From Serratia sp. Ag1 (lineage in GTDB: Bacteria; Pseudomonadota; Gammaproteobacteria; Enterobacterales; Enterobacteriaceae), in NCBI RefSeq assembly GCF_000743355.1, contig NZ_JQEI01000035.1, forward strand, positions 103,732-167,731: a DNA stretch of 64,000 nt, in the 5' to 3' direction. Below are positions 35,167 through 46,598 of this stretch, one piece after another. The notes under the pieces were generated by a model. The model was not told the origin of the DNA. It did not search any database and saw nothing but the letters and a program-made list of their open reading frames with translations. A program made the position numbers and the translations under genes. The first letter of the stretch is position 1. Every line of letters starts with the position of its first letter.

Positions 35167-35292
35167 TATACCCGTCATACTTCAAGTTGTTGGGTGTTGG
35201 CTACCTTCACTCACCCCAGTCACTTACTTGAGTAAGCTCCTGGGGATTCATTCAGTTGCCGCCTACAAGCAACTCGAATTATTTTGGGTATA
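35167..35292. repeat. ~126-bp palindromic intergenic repeat (Serratia/Yersinia type)
   Basis: Ends are inverted: TATACCC at the left and GGGTATA at the right. Within them TACTTCAAGTTG at the left mirrors CAACTCGAATTA at the right, and the centre holds GTCACTTACTTGAGTAAGCTCCTGGGG. From memory this matches a repeat scattered through Serratia, Yersinia and related genomes (ERIC-like size and behaviour). No target duplication was checked. Confidence 0.7.
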
Positions 35293-35673
35293 GAAGTGTC
35301 ATTAAGCCGCAGATTATGACATGCCATCTCGGCAAATGTCTCAGCATTTTCACTGAGGGCATGAGACAAATCCCGGTCAGTGCGCTTTCCTGCCGCCATC
35401 GCTAATTCGATATCAGTTTCAATAATAAAGCGCTCCATCTCATTAATGTTAATTATTCACAATTTCATAACTTTTATGCTCTTTACTCCTTCTCCACGTG
35501 GAACTGGCAGCGGACAACCTTTGCGCAACGCTGCGCATGAAAGAGCTATTGCCGCATCTTTTTCACGCAAAATTGCGATTCGTCATATCCTTAAGTGAAT
35601 TTTTATGTAAAAACTGGCAGGTAAACGTAAGCAATTATGGATCATCGACCCTATTTTCAGTAGGTTATAGGTG

Positions 35674-35711
35674 GCATGCCAGACAAGGGCGGTAAAACCT
35701 CGTCTGGCAGG
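35674..35711 (+). promoter_or_regulatory. Leader hairpin upstream of pntA
   Basis: TGCCAGAC and GTCTGGCA arms with an internal AAGG/CCTC extension, about 60 bp before the pntA ATG. Could be a 5'-UTR structure or the end of a small transcript; no U-run. Confidence 0.4.
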
Positions 35712-35760
35712 TGCTATTGCTATGGGTAGAAAGATAATGAACATCATCAAAGACAGGTGA

Positions 35761-37302
<1,542 letters not shown>

Positions 37303-37312
37303 GGGGTAGCAA

Positions 37313-38701
37313 ATGTCTGGTGGATTAGTTACAGCTGCATACATTGTTGCCGCTATCTTGTTTATTTTCAGCCTGGCGGGCCTGTCGCGCCATGAAACGT
37401 CGAAGCAGGGTAACCTGTTTGGCGTCGCCGGGATGGCGATTGCGTTGATCGCCACCATCCTCGGGCCGCATTCCGGCAACGTAGGTTGGATCATTATCGC
37501 GATGATCGTGGGTGGTTCTATCGGTATCTATCTGGCGAAGAAGGTCGAAATGACCGAAATGCCAGAACTGGTGGCCGTGCTGCACAGTTTCGTGGGCCTG
37601 GCGGCGGTTCTGGTGGGCTTCAATAGCTATCTGGATCACGGCGCACCGATGGATCCGGTGATGGTCAATATCCATCTTACCGAAGTGTTCCTCGGCATCT
37701 TCATCGGTGCGGTAACCTTTACCGGTTCGATCGTGGCATTCGGTAAGCTGCGCGGTATTATTTCCTCCAAACCGTTGATGCTGCCTCATCGTCACAAGCT
37801 GAATCTGGCGGCAATCGTGGTTTCTTTCCTGCTCATGGTGCTGTTCGTGCGTACCAACAGTGTGGGTTGGGAAGTGTTTGCGCTGCTGATCATGACGATT
37901 ATCGCGCTCGGCTTCGGTTGGCATCTGGTGGCCTCGATCGGCGGTGCCGATATGCCAGTGGTGGTGTCAATGCTCAACTCGTATTCCGGTTGGGCAGCGG
38001 CAGCGGCAGGTTTCATGCTGAGCAACGATCTGTTGATCGTGACTGGCGCACTGGTTGGTTCTTCCGGTGCGATCCTGTCTTACATCATGTGTAAAGCGAT
38101 GAACCGTTCGTTTATCAGCGTGATTGCCGGTGGTTTCGGTACCGATGGTTCCTCAACCGGTGACGCAGAAGAAATGGGCGAATACCGTGAAACCACGGCG
38201 GAAGAAGTGGCTGAACAGTTGAAGAACTCAACCTCAGTGATCATCACCCCAGGTTACGGCATGGCGGTAGCGCAAGCGCAGTATCCAGTGGCGGAAATCA
38301 CCGAGAAGCTGCGTGCTCGCGGCATCAAAGTGCGTTTCGGTATTCACCCGGTTGCGGGCCGTTTACCAGGCCATATGAACGTGCTGTTAGCGGAAGCTAA
38401 AGTACCGTACGACGTGGTGCTGGAGATGGACGAAATCAACGAAGACTTCCCTGATACCGACACCGTGCTGGTGATCGGTGCTAACGACACGGTGAACCCG
38501 GCGGCGTTGGAAGACCCACGCAGCCCAATTGCGGGGATGCCGGTGCTGGAAGTGTGGAAAGCGCAAAACGTTATTGCGTTTAAACGTTCGATGAATACCG
38601 GTTACGCCGGTGTGCAGAACCCGCTGTTCTTTAAAGAGAACACCCAGATGCTGTTTGGCGATGCCAAAGCTAGCGTGGAAGCGATCCTGCGCGCACTGTA
38701 A
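37313..38701 (+). CDS. pntB: NAD(P) transhydrogenase subunit beta
   Basis: 462 aa. The N-terminal part spans the membrane about nine times ([21 protein letters not shown] onward). The C-terminal NADP-binding domain III has [37 protein letters not shown] and [10 protein letters not shown]. It completes the proton-translocating enzyme with PntA and ends the two-gene operon at a terminator. Confidence 0.97.
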   Translation: MSGGLVTAAYIVAAILFIFSLAGLSRHETSKQGNLFGVAGMAIALIATILGPHSGNVGWIIIAMIVGGSIGIYLAKKVEMTEMPELVAVLHSFVGLAAVLVGFNSYLDHGAPMDPVMVNIHLTEVFLGIFIGAVTFTGSIVAFGKLRGIISSKPLMLPHRHKLNLAAIVVSFLLMVLFVRTNSVGWEVFALLIMTIIALGFGWHLVASIGGADMPVVVSMLNSYSGWAAAAAGFMLSNDLLIVTGALVGSSGAILSYIMCKAMNRSFISVIAGGFGTDGSSTGDAEEMGEYRETTAEEVAEQLKNSTSVIITPGYGMAVAQAQYPVAEITEKLRARGIKVRFGIHPVAGRLPGHMNVLLAEAKVPYDVVLEMDEINEDFPDTDTVLVIGANDTVNPAALEDPRSPIAGMPVLEVWKAQNVIAFKRSMNTGYAGVQNPLFFKENTQMLFGDAKASVEAILRAL

Positions 38702-38717
38702 TCAGCCGCCACAAGAT

Positions 38718-38748
38718 AAAACACGGGTTTAGGCTCGTGTTTTTTTTC
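38718..38748 (+). terminator. Intrinsic terminator of pntAB
   Basis: AAAACACG and CGTGTTTT arms with a 10-nt loop, followed by a continuous T-run. Confidence 0.88.
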
Positions 38749-38911
38749 GCCATAATAATGTTAAATTTTCACCATTGATCGTGATGTTTGTGCTTAATTT
38801 AATAAAATCAGTTCAAGGTTTGTACAATTCAACACATCAGATCACCACGAAGGGGCACAATGAGGTATCTTATGTCCCGATTTCATCCATTTAACGGATC
38901 CTAGACTCACT

Positions 38912-40105
38912 ATGATTATCAAACCTAAGGTTCGCGGCTTTATCTGCACCACCACTCATCCAGTGGGTTGCGAAGCCAATGTTCGTCGTCAGATTGCTTA
39001 CACTAAAGCACAAGGCACCATTGCTAATGGCCCTAAACGTGTGTTGGTGATCGGTGCTTCTACCGGTTATGGTCTGGCTTCACGTATTGCTACTGCGTTT
39101 GGTAGCGGTGCTGCCACCATTGGCGTGTTCTTTGAAAAGGCCGGTACAGAAAGCAAGCCTGCCACCGCTGGCTGGTACAACTCGGCGGCGTTTGACAAAG
39201 CGGCCAAAGAAGAAGGGCTGTATGCCAAGAGCATCAACGGTGATGCCTTCTCCAATGAATGCCGTGACAAGGTGATTGAACTGATCAAGGCCGATTTGGG
39301 CCAGATCGACTTGGTGGTTTATTCACTGGCTTCGCCAGTGCGCAAAATGCCAGAAACCGGCGAAATCGTCCGCTCTGCGCTGAAGCCGATCGGCGAGGTG
39401 TATACCACGACGGCCATCGATACCAATAAAGATCAAATCATCACCGCGACCATTGAACCGGCAACCGAAGAAGAAATTCAGAACACGATTACCGTAATGG
39501 GCGGGCAGGATTGGGAACTGTGGATGTCGGCACTGGAAAACGCCGGGGTGCTGGCTGAAGGGGCTAAATCTGTCGCTTACTCTTATATTGGTACCGATCT
39601 GACCTGGCCAATTTACTGGCATGGTACGCTGGGCCGTGCCAAAGAAGACTTGGATCGCGCAGCAACGGCCATTCGTGGCAAGCTGGCCGCCAAAGGCGGC
39701 ACTGCTCATGTTGCCGTGCTGAAGTCGGTAGTGACTCAGGCTTCTTCCGCTATCCCGGTGATGCCGCTGTACATCTCTATGGCCTTCAAAATCATGAAAG
39801 AAAAAGGGATTCATGAAGGTTGTATGGAACAGGTAGCCCGCCTGATGCATACCCGCCTGTACGGCGATGAGCTGCCGCTGGACGATCATGCCCGCATTCG
39901 TATGGATGATTGGGAACTGCGTGACGATGTCCAGCAGGCGTGCCGCGATTTGTGGCCATCAATCACTTCTGAAAATCTGAGCGAGCTGACCGACTACACC
40001 GGTTACAAGCAGGAATTCCTGCGCCTGTTCGGTTTTGGCCTGGAAGAAGTGGATTACGACGCCGAAGTCAATCCAGACGTGCGCTTCGACGTGATCGAAC
40101 TGTAA
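38912..40105 (+). CDS. fabV: Trans-2-enoyl-[ACP]/CoA reductase FabV
   Basis: 397 aa, the family size. The N-terminal [20 protein letters not shown] and the cofactor loop [21 protein letters not shown] are characteristic. The active-site Y-x8-K appears as [10 protein letters not shown]. FabV performs the last reduction of fatty-acid elongation and, unlike FabI, is insensitive to triclosan. Whether fabI also exists in this genome cannot be seen here. Monocistronic, between two terminators. Confidence 0.96.
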   Translation: MIIKPKVRGFICTTTHPVGCEANVRRQIAYTKAQGTIANGPKRVLVIGASTGYGLASRIATAFGSGAATIGVFFEKAGTESKPATAGWYNSAAFDKAAKEEGLYAKSINGDAFSNECRDKVIELIKADLGQIDLVVYSLASPVRKMPETGEIVRSALKPIGEVYTTTAIDTNKDQIITATIEPATEEEIQNTITVMGGQDWELWMSALENAGVLAEGAKSVAYSYIGTDLTWPIYWHGTLGRAKEDLDRAATAIRGKLAAKGGTAHVAVLKSVVTQASSAIPVMPLYISMAFKIMKEKGIHEGCMEQVARLMHTRLYGDELPLDDHARIRMDDWELRDDVQQACRDLWPSITSENLSELTDYTGYKQEFLRLFGFGLEEVDYDAEVNPDVRFDVIEL

Positions 40106-40121
40106 GTTTTCTCTCAATAGC

Positions 40122-40147
40122 AAACAGGGCCTTTCGGCCCTGTTTTT
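40122..40147. terminator. Bidirectional terminator between fabV and uspE
   Basis: AAACAGGGCC and GGCCCTGTTT arms (10 bp) with a TTTC loop and T-run to 40147. Confidence 0.93.
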
Positions 40148-40166
40148 GTCTCAAAACCCTACGGCT

Positions 40167-41129
40167 TTAATCTTCATCGTCATGTTCATCGTCTTCATCT
40201 ACCTCGATCGGGCAGTTGAAGTCATCGGGTTTCAGCACTAACAGATCGCACTTCAACTGGTCGATCACATGTTCTGCGGTATTGCCGATAAATGCGGCAG
40301 AAATCCCAGTGCGCCCGAGCGTGCCTAGCACGACCACCCCCGCTTGCAGATGCTCGGCCAAGTCTGGAATGACTTCTTCCGGCAAACCTTTCTCAACGTG
40401 GGTGAACTCTTCTTTGATATGGAATTTCTGTCTTAGCGCCTTCATGGCGATCAGATGTTGCCCGCGAATGGCGTCGTTATAAACGCTGGGGTCAAAATCT
40501 GGCAGTTCGATAGCGATATTAATCGGGGTAACCGGATAGGCACCGACCAAATGCACCTCGGTTTGATCGACATTCTGTGCCAGTTCAAGAGTCTCGTGCA
40601 CCAGGCGTATGTTGAGTGGATCATGATACGCCTCTTCACTGGAGAGATTGACAGCAACCAACGCTTTACCGCCCTCGGGCCAAGGCTGATCTTTCACCAT
40701 CCAGACTGGGCAAGGGCATTTTCGCAGCAGGTGCCAATCAGTTGGGGTAAAAATCAGTGATTCCAGCCGATCATGCTGGTGCGCCATCTTCAGCAACAAA
40801 TCATGATTGCTACTCAAGACTTCCTGAATAATGGCTTCGTAGGGGCGATTGTGCCATACCACTTTGATTTCAATGGGAACGCCGTCTTCAAGATAAAAAC
40901 GGCACTGCTCTTTAATCCACGCTGCGCGTTGGTTGATCACCCCTTGCCGCATGGCAGTACGTTCATCCGGTGAAAGCAGGGTGGTCATTTCGTAAGAGAA
41001 GTCATAGATAGGAAGGAAGGCCTTGATACGCCCACCATTCCGTTTTACCAGGTAAACTGCCCGGCGGAGTGCCGGTTGATCGTCCTGGTTGGGGTCAATA
41101 GCCACCAGAATATTCTGATACTTCGCCAT
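40167..41129 (-). CDS. uspE: Universal stress protein E
   Basis: 320 aa with two tandem Usp domains (about 1-150 and 160-310). The start [21 protein letters not shown] and the second-domain [20 protein letters not shown]...LLVLKPD match E. coli UspE (YdaA). A strong ribosome site (AAGGAGG) precedes the ATG. UspE is induced on growth arrest and affects motility and aggregation. The C terminus is very acidic ([10 protein letters not shown]). Confidence 0.95.
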   Translation of the reverse strand: MAKYQNILVAIDPNQDDQPALRRAVYLVKRNGGRIKAFLPIYDFSYEMTTLLSPDERTAMRQGVINQRAAWIKEQCRFYLEDGVPIEIKVVWHNRPYEAIIQEVLSSNHDLLLKMAHQHDRLESLIFTPTDWHLLRKCPCPVWMVKDQPWPEGGKALVAVNLSSEEAYHDPLNIRLVHETLELAQNVDQTEVHLVGAYPVTPINIAIELPDFDPSVYNDAIRGQHLIAMKALRQKFHIKEEFTHVEKGLPEEVIPDLAEHLQAGVVVLGTLGRTGISAAFIGNTAEHVIDQLKCDLLVLKPDDFNCPIEVDEDDEHDDED

Positions 41130-41214
41130 AGGGCCTCCTTACAGCTGTAGATCAACAGCTTGTTCAATTACAGAGTAACTCAACATTGGGAAACTGGACA
41201 GTGGCAGAGAAGTA

Positions 41215-41248
41215 CCAGGCCAATAATTTCAGCGAATTATTGGCCTGG
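41215..41248. terminator. Long perfect hairpin between fnr and uspE
   Basis: Arms CCAGGCCAATAATT and AATTATTGGCCTGG (14 bp, perfect) around a TCAGCG loop, just past the fnr stop. No U-tract follows on the minus strand, so it could be an mRNA 3'-end protecting structure rather than a classic terminator. Confidence 0.65.
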
Positions 41249-41254
41249 GGAGCA

Positions 41255-42019
41255 TCAAACGCTGACGGACACGTTAATCTGTGATGTACCAGCCAGTTGT
41301 GATAACGCATCGACATTTTCGATGGTGATATATTTGCCTTTCACGCTGAGGATTTCACTTTTCTGGAAGCGCCCCAGCAAACGGCTGATGGTTTCAACGG
41401 TCAGGCCAAGATAGTTACCGATGTCGCCACGTGTCATGGTCAGGCGGAATTCACGCGGTGAGAAACCGCGCTCAGCAAAGCGCCGTGATAGGTTATAGAC
41501 AAAAGCGGCTAAACGTTCTTCCGCATTTTTCTTCGACAGCAGCAGGATCATATCCTGATCGCCTTTGATTTCACCGCTCATCAGCCGCATGATTTGCTGA
41601 CGCAGGTTAGGCATTTTGCCGGAAAGATCGTCTAACGTTTCGAAAGGGATTTCACATACCATCGAGGTTTCTAGCGCCTGGGCAAAACTTGGGTGCTTCA
41701 TGCCGCCAATAGCATCAAACCCCACCAGATCGCCTGCTAAATGGAAACCGGTAATCTGCTCATCACCTTGCTCGGTGATCGTGTAACTTTTGATGGTGCC
41801 GGAACGGATCGCGTACAGGGACTTTAACTCGTCGCCCGCTTTGAACAACGTTTGGCCTTTCTGGATCGGCTTTTTCCTTTCAATGATATTGTCGAGTTGG
41901 TCTAACTCGTGAGTATTTAGGGTAAAAGGGATGCACAGTTGGCTGATGCTGCAGTCTTGGCAATGGATCGCACAACCACCTGACTGAATACGTCGAATCA
42001 CGCGCTTTTCCGGGATCAT
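41255..42019 (-). CDS. fnr: Anaerobic global regulator FNR
   Basis: 254 aa, near-identical over most of its length to E. coli FNR ([20 protein letters not shown]). The iron-sulfur cysteines are in [14 protein letters not shown] plus the Cys in TSMVCEIPF. The HTH is [21 protein letters not shown]. It binds TTGAT-N4-ATCAA when oxygen is absent. The last about 15 residues differ from E. coli. The downstream neighbour uspE is conserved, but upstream, where E. coli has ogt, the dal cluster intervenes. Confidence 0.97.
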   Translation of the reverse strand: MIPEKRVIRRIQSGGCAIHCQDCSISQLCIPFTLNTHELDQLDNIIERKKPIQKGQTLFKAGDELKSLYAIRSGTIKSYTITEQGDEQITGFHLAGDLVGFDAIGGMKHPSFAQALETSMVCEIPFETLDDLSGKMPNLRQQIMRLMSGEIKGDQDMILLLSKKNAEERLAAFVYNLSRRFAERGFSPREFRLTMTRGDIGNYLGLTVETISRLLGRFQKSEILSVKGKYITIENVDALSQLAGTSQINVSVSV

Positions 42020-42039
42020 AGATTACGCTCATGCAATAA

Positions 42040-42053
42040 TTGATATGAGTCAA
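42040..42053 (-). promoter_or_regulatory. FNR box upstream of fnr (autoregulation)
   Basis: TTGATatgaGTCAA matches the FNR consensus TTGAT-N4-ATCAA at 9 of 10 positions. It lies 20 bp upstream of the fnr start. FNR autorepression is known in E. coli. Confidence 0.75.
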
Positions 42054-42200
42054 TTTTAACATCTTTTGAGGCAGGTGATAAGAGCAGCAATAACAAGATC
42101 AGGGTTATTATGCGCGAATCTTAAACGGTGAAGGGCCACCGCGCTGCGCAATAATCCTATGCGCAGGCGGCAGCAAATAAGGTTCCGGCTGGTTTTTCAG

Positions 42201-43493
42201 TTATTGGGCGGTATTTTTGGCCAATACCTCGTTACCTAATCGATAGTGTGGCACCGAGTTATGACCCGGTTGTTCAACTTTAACCACCAGCGTCAAGGCT
42301 GCGGCCACCAGATAAAGCCCGGTATACACCCACACCACGCCAACAATATCGAAGAAGGGCAAAATAACGGAAGCAATGGCCGGTGCGGCAAAATTGCTCA
42401 GGCCTGCGGACAGGTTATAGATCGAAATAGCTGCCCCTTTATGTTCTGGTTCCAGCACCGGGAAGACTGCCGTCATTGGCACAAAGGCCGCCACGGTGAT
42501 CCCCAACATGATCGCCGGGATCAGTGCTGCCCAGAAGTTGTGGCCGAAATACACCGGCAGATAATAGAAGGCCAAGCTGGAAATGGCGCAACCAATGCAG
42601 CCAAACCAGCGCACCTGCCGCATCCAGCCGATTTTTTCGCCTAGAATACCCCACATAATGTTGGTAAAAATGGTGACGAAGAAGAATACGGCCCAGATTT
42701 GCAGCCATTCAGACATACTGAACCCCAAACGGCCAACAAACAGCATCGGCATGATCACCGCAAAACCAAACAGCGACAGCGTATTGATGATACGGATCAG
42801 GCTGGCGAGGAAGATATTGCGGTTGGTGAACAAAATAGTCACCGCCCGCGAAAGTTCTTTCAGTTTCTCTTTCGGCGTCAAATCTGCTTTGCTGCTGGCT
42901 TGCCCCACATTGCGCAGCAGTATCAAGGCCATAAGGCCCCCGGCAGCTACCCAGACAATGGCAAACCACAGCGTGCCGGTTTCACCGATCAACGGAATAG
43001 TGAAGCTGGGCAGATAGCTGCCTACACAACCGATGCCGATGGAATACATCGCCCAGAACCAACCCATCGCCGAGGAGAGTTGCTGCTTTGGCACGTTCTG
43101 GACAACCAGCATCACAAAGGAATAGATGAACAACGGATAAGCCAGCCCGCGAATGCCGTAGAACAACAGCATCAGCGGGTAGTTCCTCATTCCCAAACCG
43201 AACAGCATAAACAGCGCGTGCATCACCACCCACAGGATAAAGCCGATGCGCATCGCTTTCTGCGGGGTAATAATTTCTGCCACGACCCCAGAACTCCAGG
43301 CGGCTAGCGCAGCGGCCAAGCCATACACGGTAAACACCAGCGCCGATTGCGCGGGTGAGAACCCCATATCGGTAATGTGTTTTGACAGAAAGGCCATTTC
43401 GAAGCCATCGCCACTCATAAATACCGCAATCGCGATATAACCCCAGAGCAGGTTCATCGGCAACCCAAACCAGTGCTTGTGCGTTTCTTGCAT
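42201..43493 (-). CDS. dalT: MFS polyol transporter, DalT/RbtT type (D-arabinitol)
   Basis: 430 aa from the ATG at 43493 with TTGGAG upstream. Twelve membrane helices; the N terminus MQETHKHWFGLPMNLLWGYI and GDGFEMAFLSKHI match the ribitol/arabinitol transporters of Klebsiella. It is the third gene of the dalD-dalK-dalT set (55 bp after dalK), which fixes the likely substrate as D-arabinitol. Ribitol cannot be excluded on sequence alone. Confidence 0.85.
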   Translation of the reverse strand: MQETHKHWFGLPMNLLWGYIAIAVFMSGDGFEMAFLSKHITDMGFSPAQSALVFTVYGLAAALAAWSSGVVAEIITPQKAMRIGFILWVVMHALFMLFGLGMRNYPLMLLFYGIRGLAYPLFIYSFVMLVVQNVPKQQLSSAMGWFWAMYSIGIGCVGSYLPSFTIPLIGETGTLWFAIVWVAAGGLMALILLRNVGQASSKADLTPKEKLKELSRAVTILFTNRNIFLASLIRIINTLSLFGFAVIMPMLFVGRLGFSMSEWLQIWAVFFFVTIFTNIMWGILGEKIGWMRQVRWFGCIGCAISSLAFYYLPVYFGHNFWAALIPAIMLGITVAAFVPMTAVFPVLEPEHKGAAISIYNLSAGLSNFAAPAIASVILPFFDIVGVVWVYTGLYLVAAALTLVVKVEQPGHNSVPHYRLGNEVLAKNTAQ

Positions 43494-43548
43494 AGCAAAC
43501 TCCAACGTAAGTGTAAGGGAACAGGTTTTTATTATTTATTGCACCGGG

Positions 43549-45012
43549 TTATGCCCGGCGCAGTGCCAACTGTTGTTGATATAACTGGCGGTAAACGGCC
43601 AGCCGTTCAATCAGCATCGGCTGGCGCTCACCGTCAGGCAGGAAACTGCGTTCGATGGCGGGTTTACGGCAAACTTGTGCCACGCAACCGCCGTCGGCCA
43701 GCCAACCCAAGCGGGCGGCACCCAATGCACCACCGGCTTCGCCCCCTTGATGGGTAACCACTGGCAGATTCAGCACATCGGCCATCAACTGTGCCCAATG
43801 CTCGCTGCGCGCACCTCCGCCGATCAGTGAACATTGCTCCAGCCGCGTTCCTGCCTGCAGCAGAACCCCCAGCCCATCGGCCATGCCGAATGCCACACCC
43901 TCAAGCACGGCATATCCCAGCGCTGCACGTTGGTGTGCATGGGTTAAGCCATGGAAAGCCCCTTGAGCTAAAGGATCGTTATGCGGGGTACGCTCACCAG
44001 AAAGATAGGGCAGGAATACAGGTGCCAAGCGCTGTTCAGCCTGATTCATTTGGGCAATCTCGGCCAGCAGTGTGGTTTCATTACTGCCTACCAGTTGGCA
44101 GAACCAGCGTAAGGCACTGGCAGCGGTGAGCATCACACTCATCTGATGCCAACGTTCGGGCAAGGCATGGCAGAAAGCATGCACAGCAGATTGTGGGTTC
44201 GGGCGGAAACGATCGTTAACCGCAAACAGCACGCCAGATGTGCCTAAAGAGATAAAAGCATCGCCAGGATTGACTGCACCAATACCTACCGCGCTGGCGG
44301 CGTTATCACCACCGCCCCCGGCAATGGTGACATTGTCACGCAAACCCCAGGCACGGGCGATATCGCCTTTCAAATAGCCAGAAGCCTCACTGCCTTCGAC
44401 CAAACGTGGCATATGATCGCGCGTCAGACCACAGGCAGCGAGCAGGCTATCCGACCAGTCGCGTTTTGCCACATCGAGCCACAAAGTCCCGGCAGCGTCC
44501 GACATCTCAGAGACTTTGTCACCGCTCATCATCCAACGCAGAAAATCTTTCGGCAGTAACACCGTGGTGGTCTGCGCGAAAATCTCTGGTTCATACCGTG
44601 CTACCCACAGCAGCTTTGGCGCAGTGAAACCGGGCATAGCGAGATTGCCAGCAATATGGCGCAACTCCGGCGCGCTTTGCGTCAATTGTTGACACTGTTC
44701 GGCGCTGCGGGTGTCGTTCCACAAAATAGCCGGACGCAATACCTGATTATCGCGGTTGAGCAATACCGCGCCGTGCATTTGACCGGACAAACCCAGTGAG
44801 CGAATCAGCGGCCATTGCTGCGGTATTTTACTGCGCAGGCGGGCAATTACCGCCTGCGTAGCGCGCCACCATTCGGCGGGATCCTGTTCAGCCCAGTATG
44901 GATGTGGCCGCTGCACCGTCAGGGGCTCTCCTGCGCTGGCGAGAACGTTGCCGCTGTCATCGATCACTACGGCTTTGATTTCTGAGGTGCCTAAATCGAG
45001 TCCTAAATACAT
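43549..45012 (-). CDS. dalK: D-xylulose kinase (FGGY family) of arabinitol operon
   Basis: 487 aa. N terminus MYLGLDLGTSEIKAVVIDD is the ATP-binding phosphate-1 motif. GQMHGAVLL, LWNDTRSAEQC and LSGERTPHNDP are xylulokinase signatures. It phosphorylates the D-xylulose made by DalD to D-xylulose 5-phosphate. GGGAG precedes the start, and the gap to dalD is 12 bp. It could equally be called xylB by sequence, but the context gives dalK. Confidence 0.88.
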   Translation of the reverse strand: MYLGLDLGTSEIKAVVIDDSGNVLASAGEPLTVQRPHPYWAEQDPAEWWRATQAVIARLRSKIPQQWPLIRSLGLSGQMHGAVLLNRDNQVLRPAILWNDTRSAEQCQQLTQSAPELRHIAGNLAMPGFTAPKLLWVARYEPEIFAQTTTVLLPKDFLRWMMSGDKVSEMSDAAGTLWLDVAKRDWSDSLLAACGLTRDHMPRLVEGSEASGYLKGDIARAWGLRDNVTIAGGGGDNAASAVGIGAVNPGDAFISLGTSGVLFAVNDRFRPNPQSAVHAFCHALPERWHQMSVMLTAASALRWFCQLVGSNETTLLAEIAQMNQAEQRLAPVFLPYLSGERTPHNDPLAQGAFHGLTHAHQRAALGYAVLEGVAFGMADGLGVLLQAGTRLEQCSLIGGGARSEHWAQLMADVLNLPVVTHQGGEAGGALGAARLGWLADGGCVAQVCRKPAIERSFLPDGERQPMLIERLAVYRQLYQQQLALRRA

Positions 45013-45024
45013 GAGCTGCTCCCG

Positions 45025-46410
45025 TTATTGCGCCAACCACTGGTTGACCTTGTCGATCGACTGGCGCAGCAACTTGGCAAATGGCGCACTGTGAGCCAAG
45101 GTGCTGAACAGCTTTTCATCGGCGGCAAAAACGGCCACCGGATCGGCACTGTTGAACATCTGATGCACGGCGGCGGCATCCAGAATGCCATCCTGATAGT
45201 CATAGGGCAGATTTTGCTGGTGCCAGCGCTGCATAAACACAAAGAACAGCGCAGGCAGCATGGCGGTGGCAGCGGGTTCCTGGCCGCGCTGATAGCATTC
45301 CTGCAAGGTTGGGGTGATAAAACCGGGGATTTTAGAGAAGCCATCGGCTGCCACGCGCTGGTTGGTGTCACGGATGTAAGGGTTACTAAAACGTTCCAGA
45401 ACCACGTCACGGTAAGCAGTCAAGTCGAGCGGGCTCGGGGTTAACGAGGGGATCACATCCTGCGTCACATAGTCATAGGCTAACTGGTAGATCGCAGGCG
45501 TTCCGGTGCTTTCGTGGATAAAACGTTGACCGAGCAGCGTGCCTGCCCAGGCAATACAACTGTGGCTGGCATTGAGAATGCGGATTTTAGCTTCTTCGTA
45601 CGGCAATACCGATGCAACCAGCTCAACGCCCACGTTTTCCAGCGCCGGGCGCCCAGCGATAAAATCATCTTCGATCACCCACTGAATAAAGGCTTCCCCC
45701 ATGACTGGCGCACGATCTTGCCAGCCGGTAGCCTGCGCGACGCGTTGCGCCACATCAGGAGAAGGGCGCGGCGTAATGCGGTCAACCATGGTATTCGGGC
45801 AACGGGTGTGGTTTTCAATCCAATCGAGCAGAGCCGTTTCCTGGCGTAGTTGCAGAAACTGCATCAAACCATGGCGGAAGCGCTCACCGTTATGCCGTAG
45901 GTTATCGCAGTTCAATAACGTGACAGCGTCACCATTAAGCTGTTTTCTGTGTGCTAAGAGTTGAGCGATGGTGCCATAAATAGTACGGCAACTCCCCAGC
46001 AGATCCGCCTGAATATCGGCATTGCTTTGATCCAGATTGAACTGGTTATCCAGATAGTAACCCCCTTCGGTTACGGTGAAAGAGATGATACGGGTTTCTG
46101 GCTTAGCACCTTCAGCAATCAAGCCCGCGAGTTCGTTATCCCAAGCGATCACTTTACGAATGGAAGTGATGGTTTCGTACTCACGTTCTCCCTGGGGCGT
46201 TACGGTTTCCAGCACGTATTCACCGTTTTGTTCTGCCAGTGCATTAAGCAATGGTGTTGCATCATCACGAATGTTGGCTAATGTAATCGACCAGCGTGTA
46301 TCTCCACTGGCCATCAAACGGTGCAAATACCAGGCCTGATGAGCACGATGAAAAGAACCTGCACCAATATGTAGCCAAACGGCAGGGGAAGCGTTGAAGG
46401 TTTTGCTCAT
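45025..46410 (-). CDS. dalD: D-arabinitol 4-dehydrogenase (mannitol dehydrogenase family)
   Basis: 461 aa polyol-specific long-chain dehydrogenase. The cofactor-binding start contains [21 protein letters not shown], and the family signature [13 protein letters not shown] and the Lys/Asn catalytic segment with [14 protein letters not shown] are present. It oxidises D-arabinitol to D-xylulose with NAD+. GGAGAAC precedes the ATG. First gene of the operon; two dyad sites lie upstream. A mannitol or altritol specificity is the alternative. Confidence 0.88.
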   Translation of the reverse strand: MSKTFNASPAVWLHIGAGSFHRAHQAWYLHRLMASGDTRWSITLANIRDDATPLLNALAEQNGEYVLETVTPQGEREYETITSIRKVIAWDNELAGLIAEGAKPETRIISFTVTEGGYYLDNQFNLDQSNADIQADLLGSCRTIYGTIAQLLAHRKQLNGDAVTLLNCDNLRHNGERFRHGLMQFLQLRQETALLDWIENHTRCPNTMVDRITPRPSPDVAQRVAQATGWQDRAPVMGEAFIQWVIEDDFIAGRPALENVGVELVASVLPYEEAKIRILNASHSCIAWAGTLLGQRFIHESTGTPAIYQLAYDYVTQDVIPSLTPSPLDLTAYRDVVLERFSNPYIRDTNQRVAADGFSKIPGFITPTLQECYQRGQEPAATAMLPALFFVFMQRWHQQNLPYDYQDGILDAAAVHQMFNSADPVAVFAADEKLFSTLAHSAPFAKLLRQSIDKVNQWLAQ

Positions 46411-46435
46411 AATGTTCTCCGTTAAAGGTATTTTT

Positions 46436-46466
46436 GAGCATCAGCCCTATTATTGGGCATTTGCTC
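46436..46466. promoter_or_regulatory. Dyad operator 1 between dalD and its regulator
   Basis: Inner arms GCCC-N7-GGGC (46444-46458) and outer arms GAGCA / TGCTC, each separated from the inner ones by 3 nt: a 31-bp symmetric site. Likely target of the SorC-type regulator encoded divergently. Confidence 0.65.
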
Positions 46467-46495
46467 TTTTCTGTTGCTAGACTAATTAAACTTTT

Positions 46496-46510
46496 GCCCT
46501 TTAAATGGGC
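46496..46510. promoter_or_regulatory. Dyad operator 2 between dalD and its regulator
   Basis: Second GCCC-N7-GGGC site, centre-to-centre 52 bp from operator 1 (about five helical turns), with a right outer arm AGCTC resembling TGCTC of operator 1. Confidence 0.6.
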
Positions 46511-46598
46511 TTTAGCTCACAAAAGTGCAAATCGATAGCTCCAGGCAACAGAAATACCAGTAAAATGAGGCATTCGCGTTAAAAGGCAGAGTGACTAC

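Noticed and set aside
35220..35438. 72-codon minus-strand frame downstream of the intergenic repeat
   Set aside because: It runs through the palindromic repeat and lacks a ribosome site; composition is non-coding.
42246..43307. Long plus-strand open frames across dalT
   Set aside because: Antisense to a well-conserved MFS transporter; rich in His/Gln/Arg as typical for reverse reading of membrane proteins.
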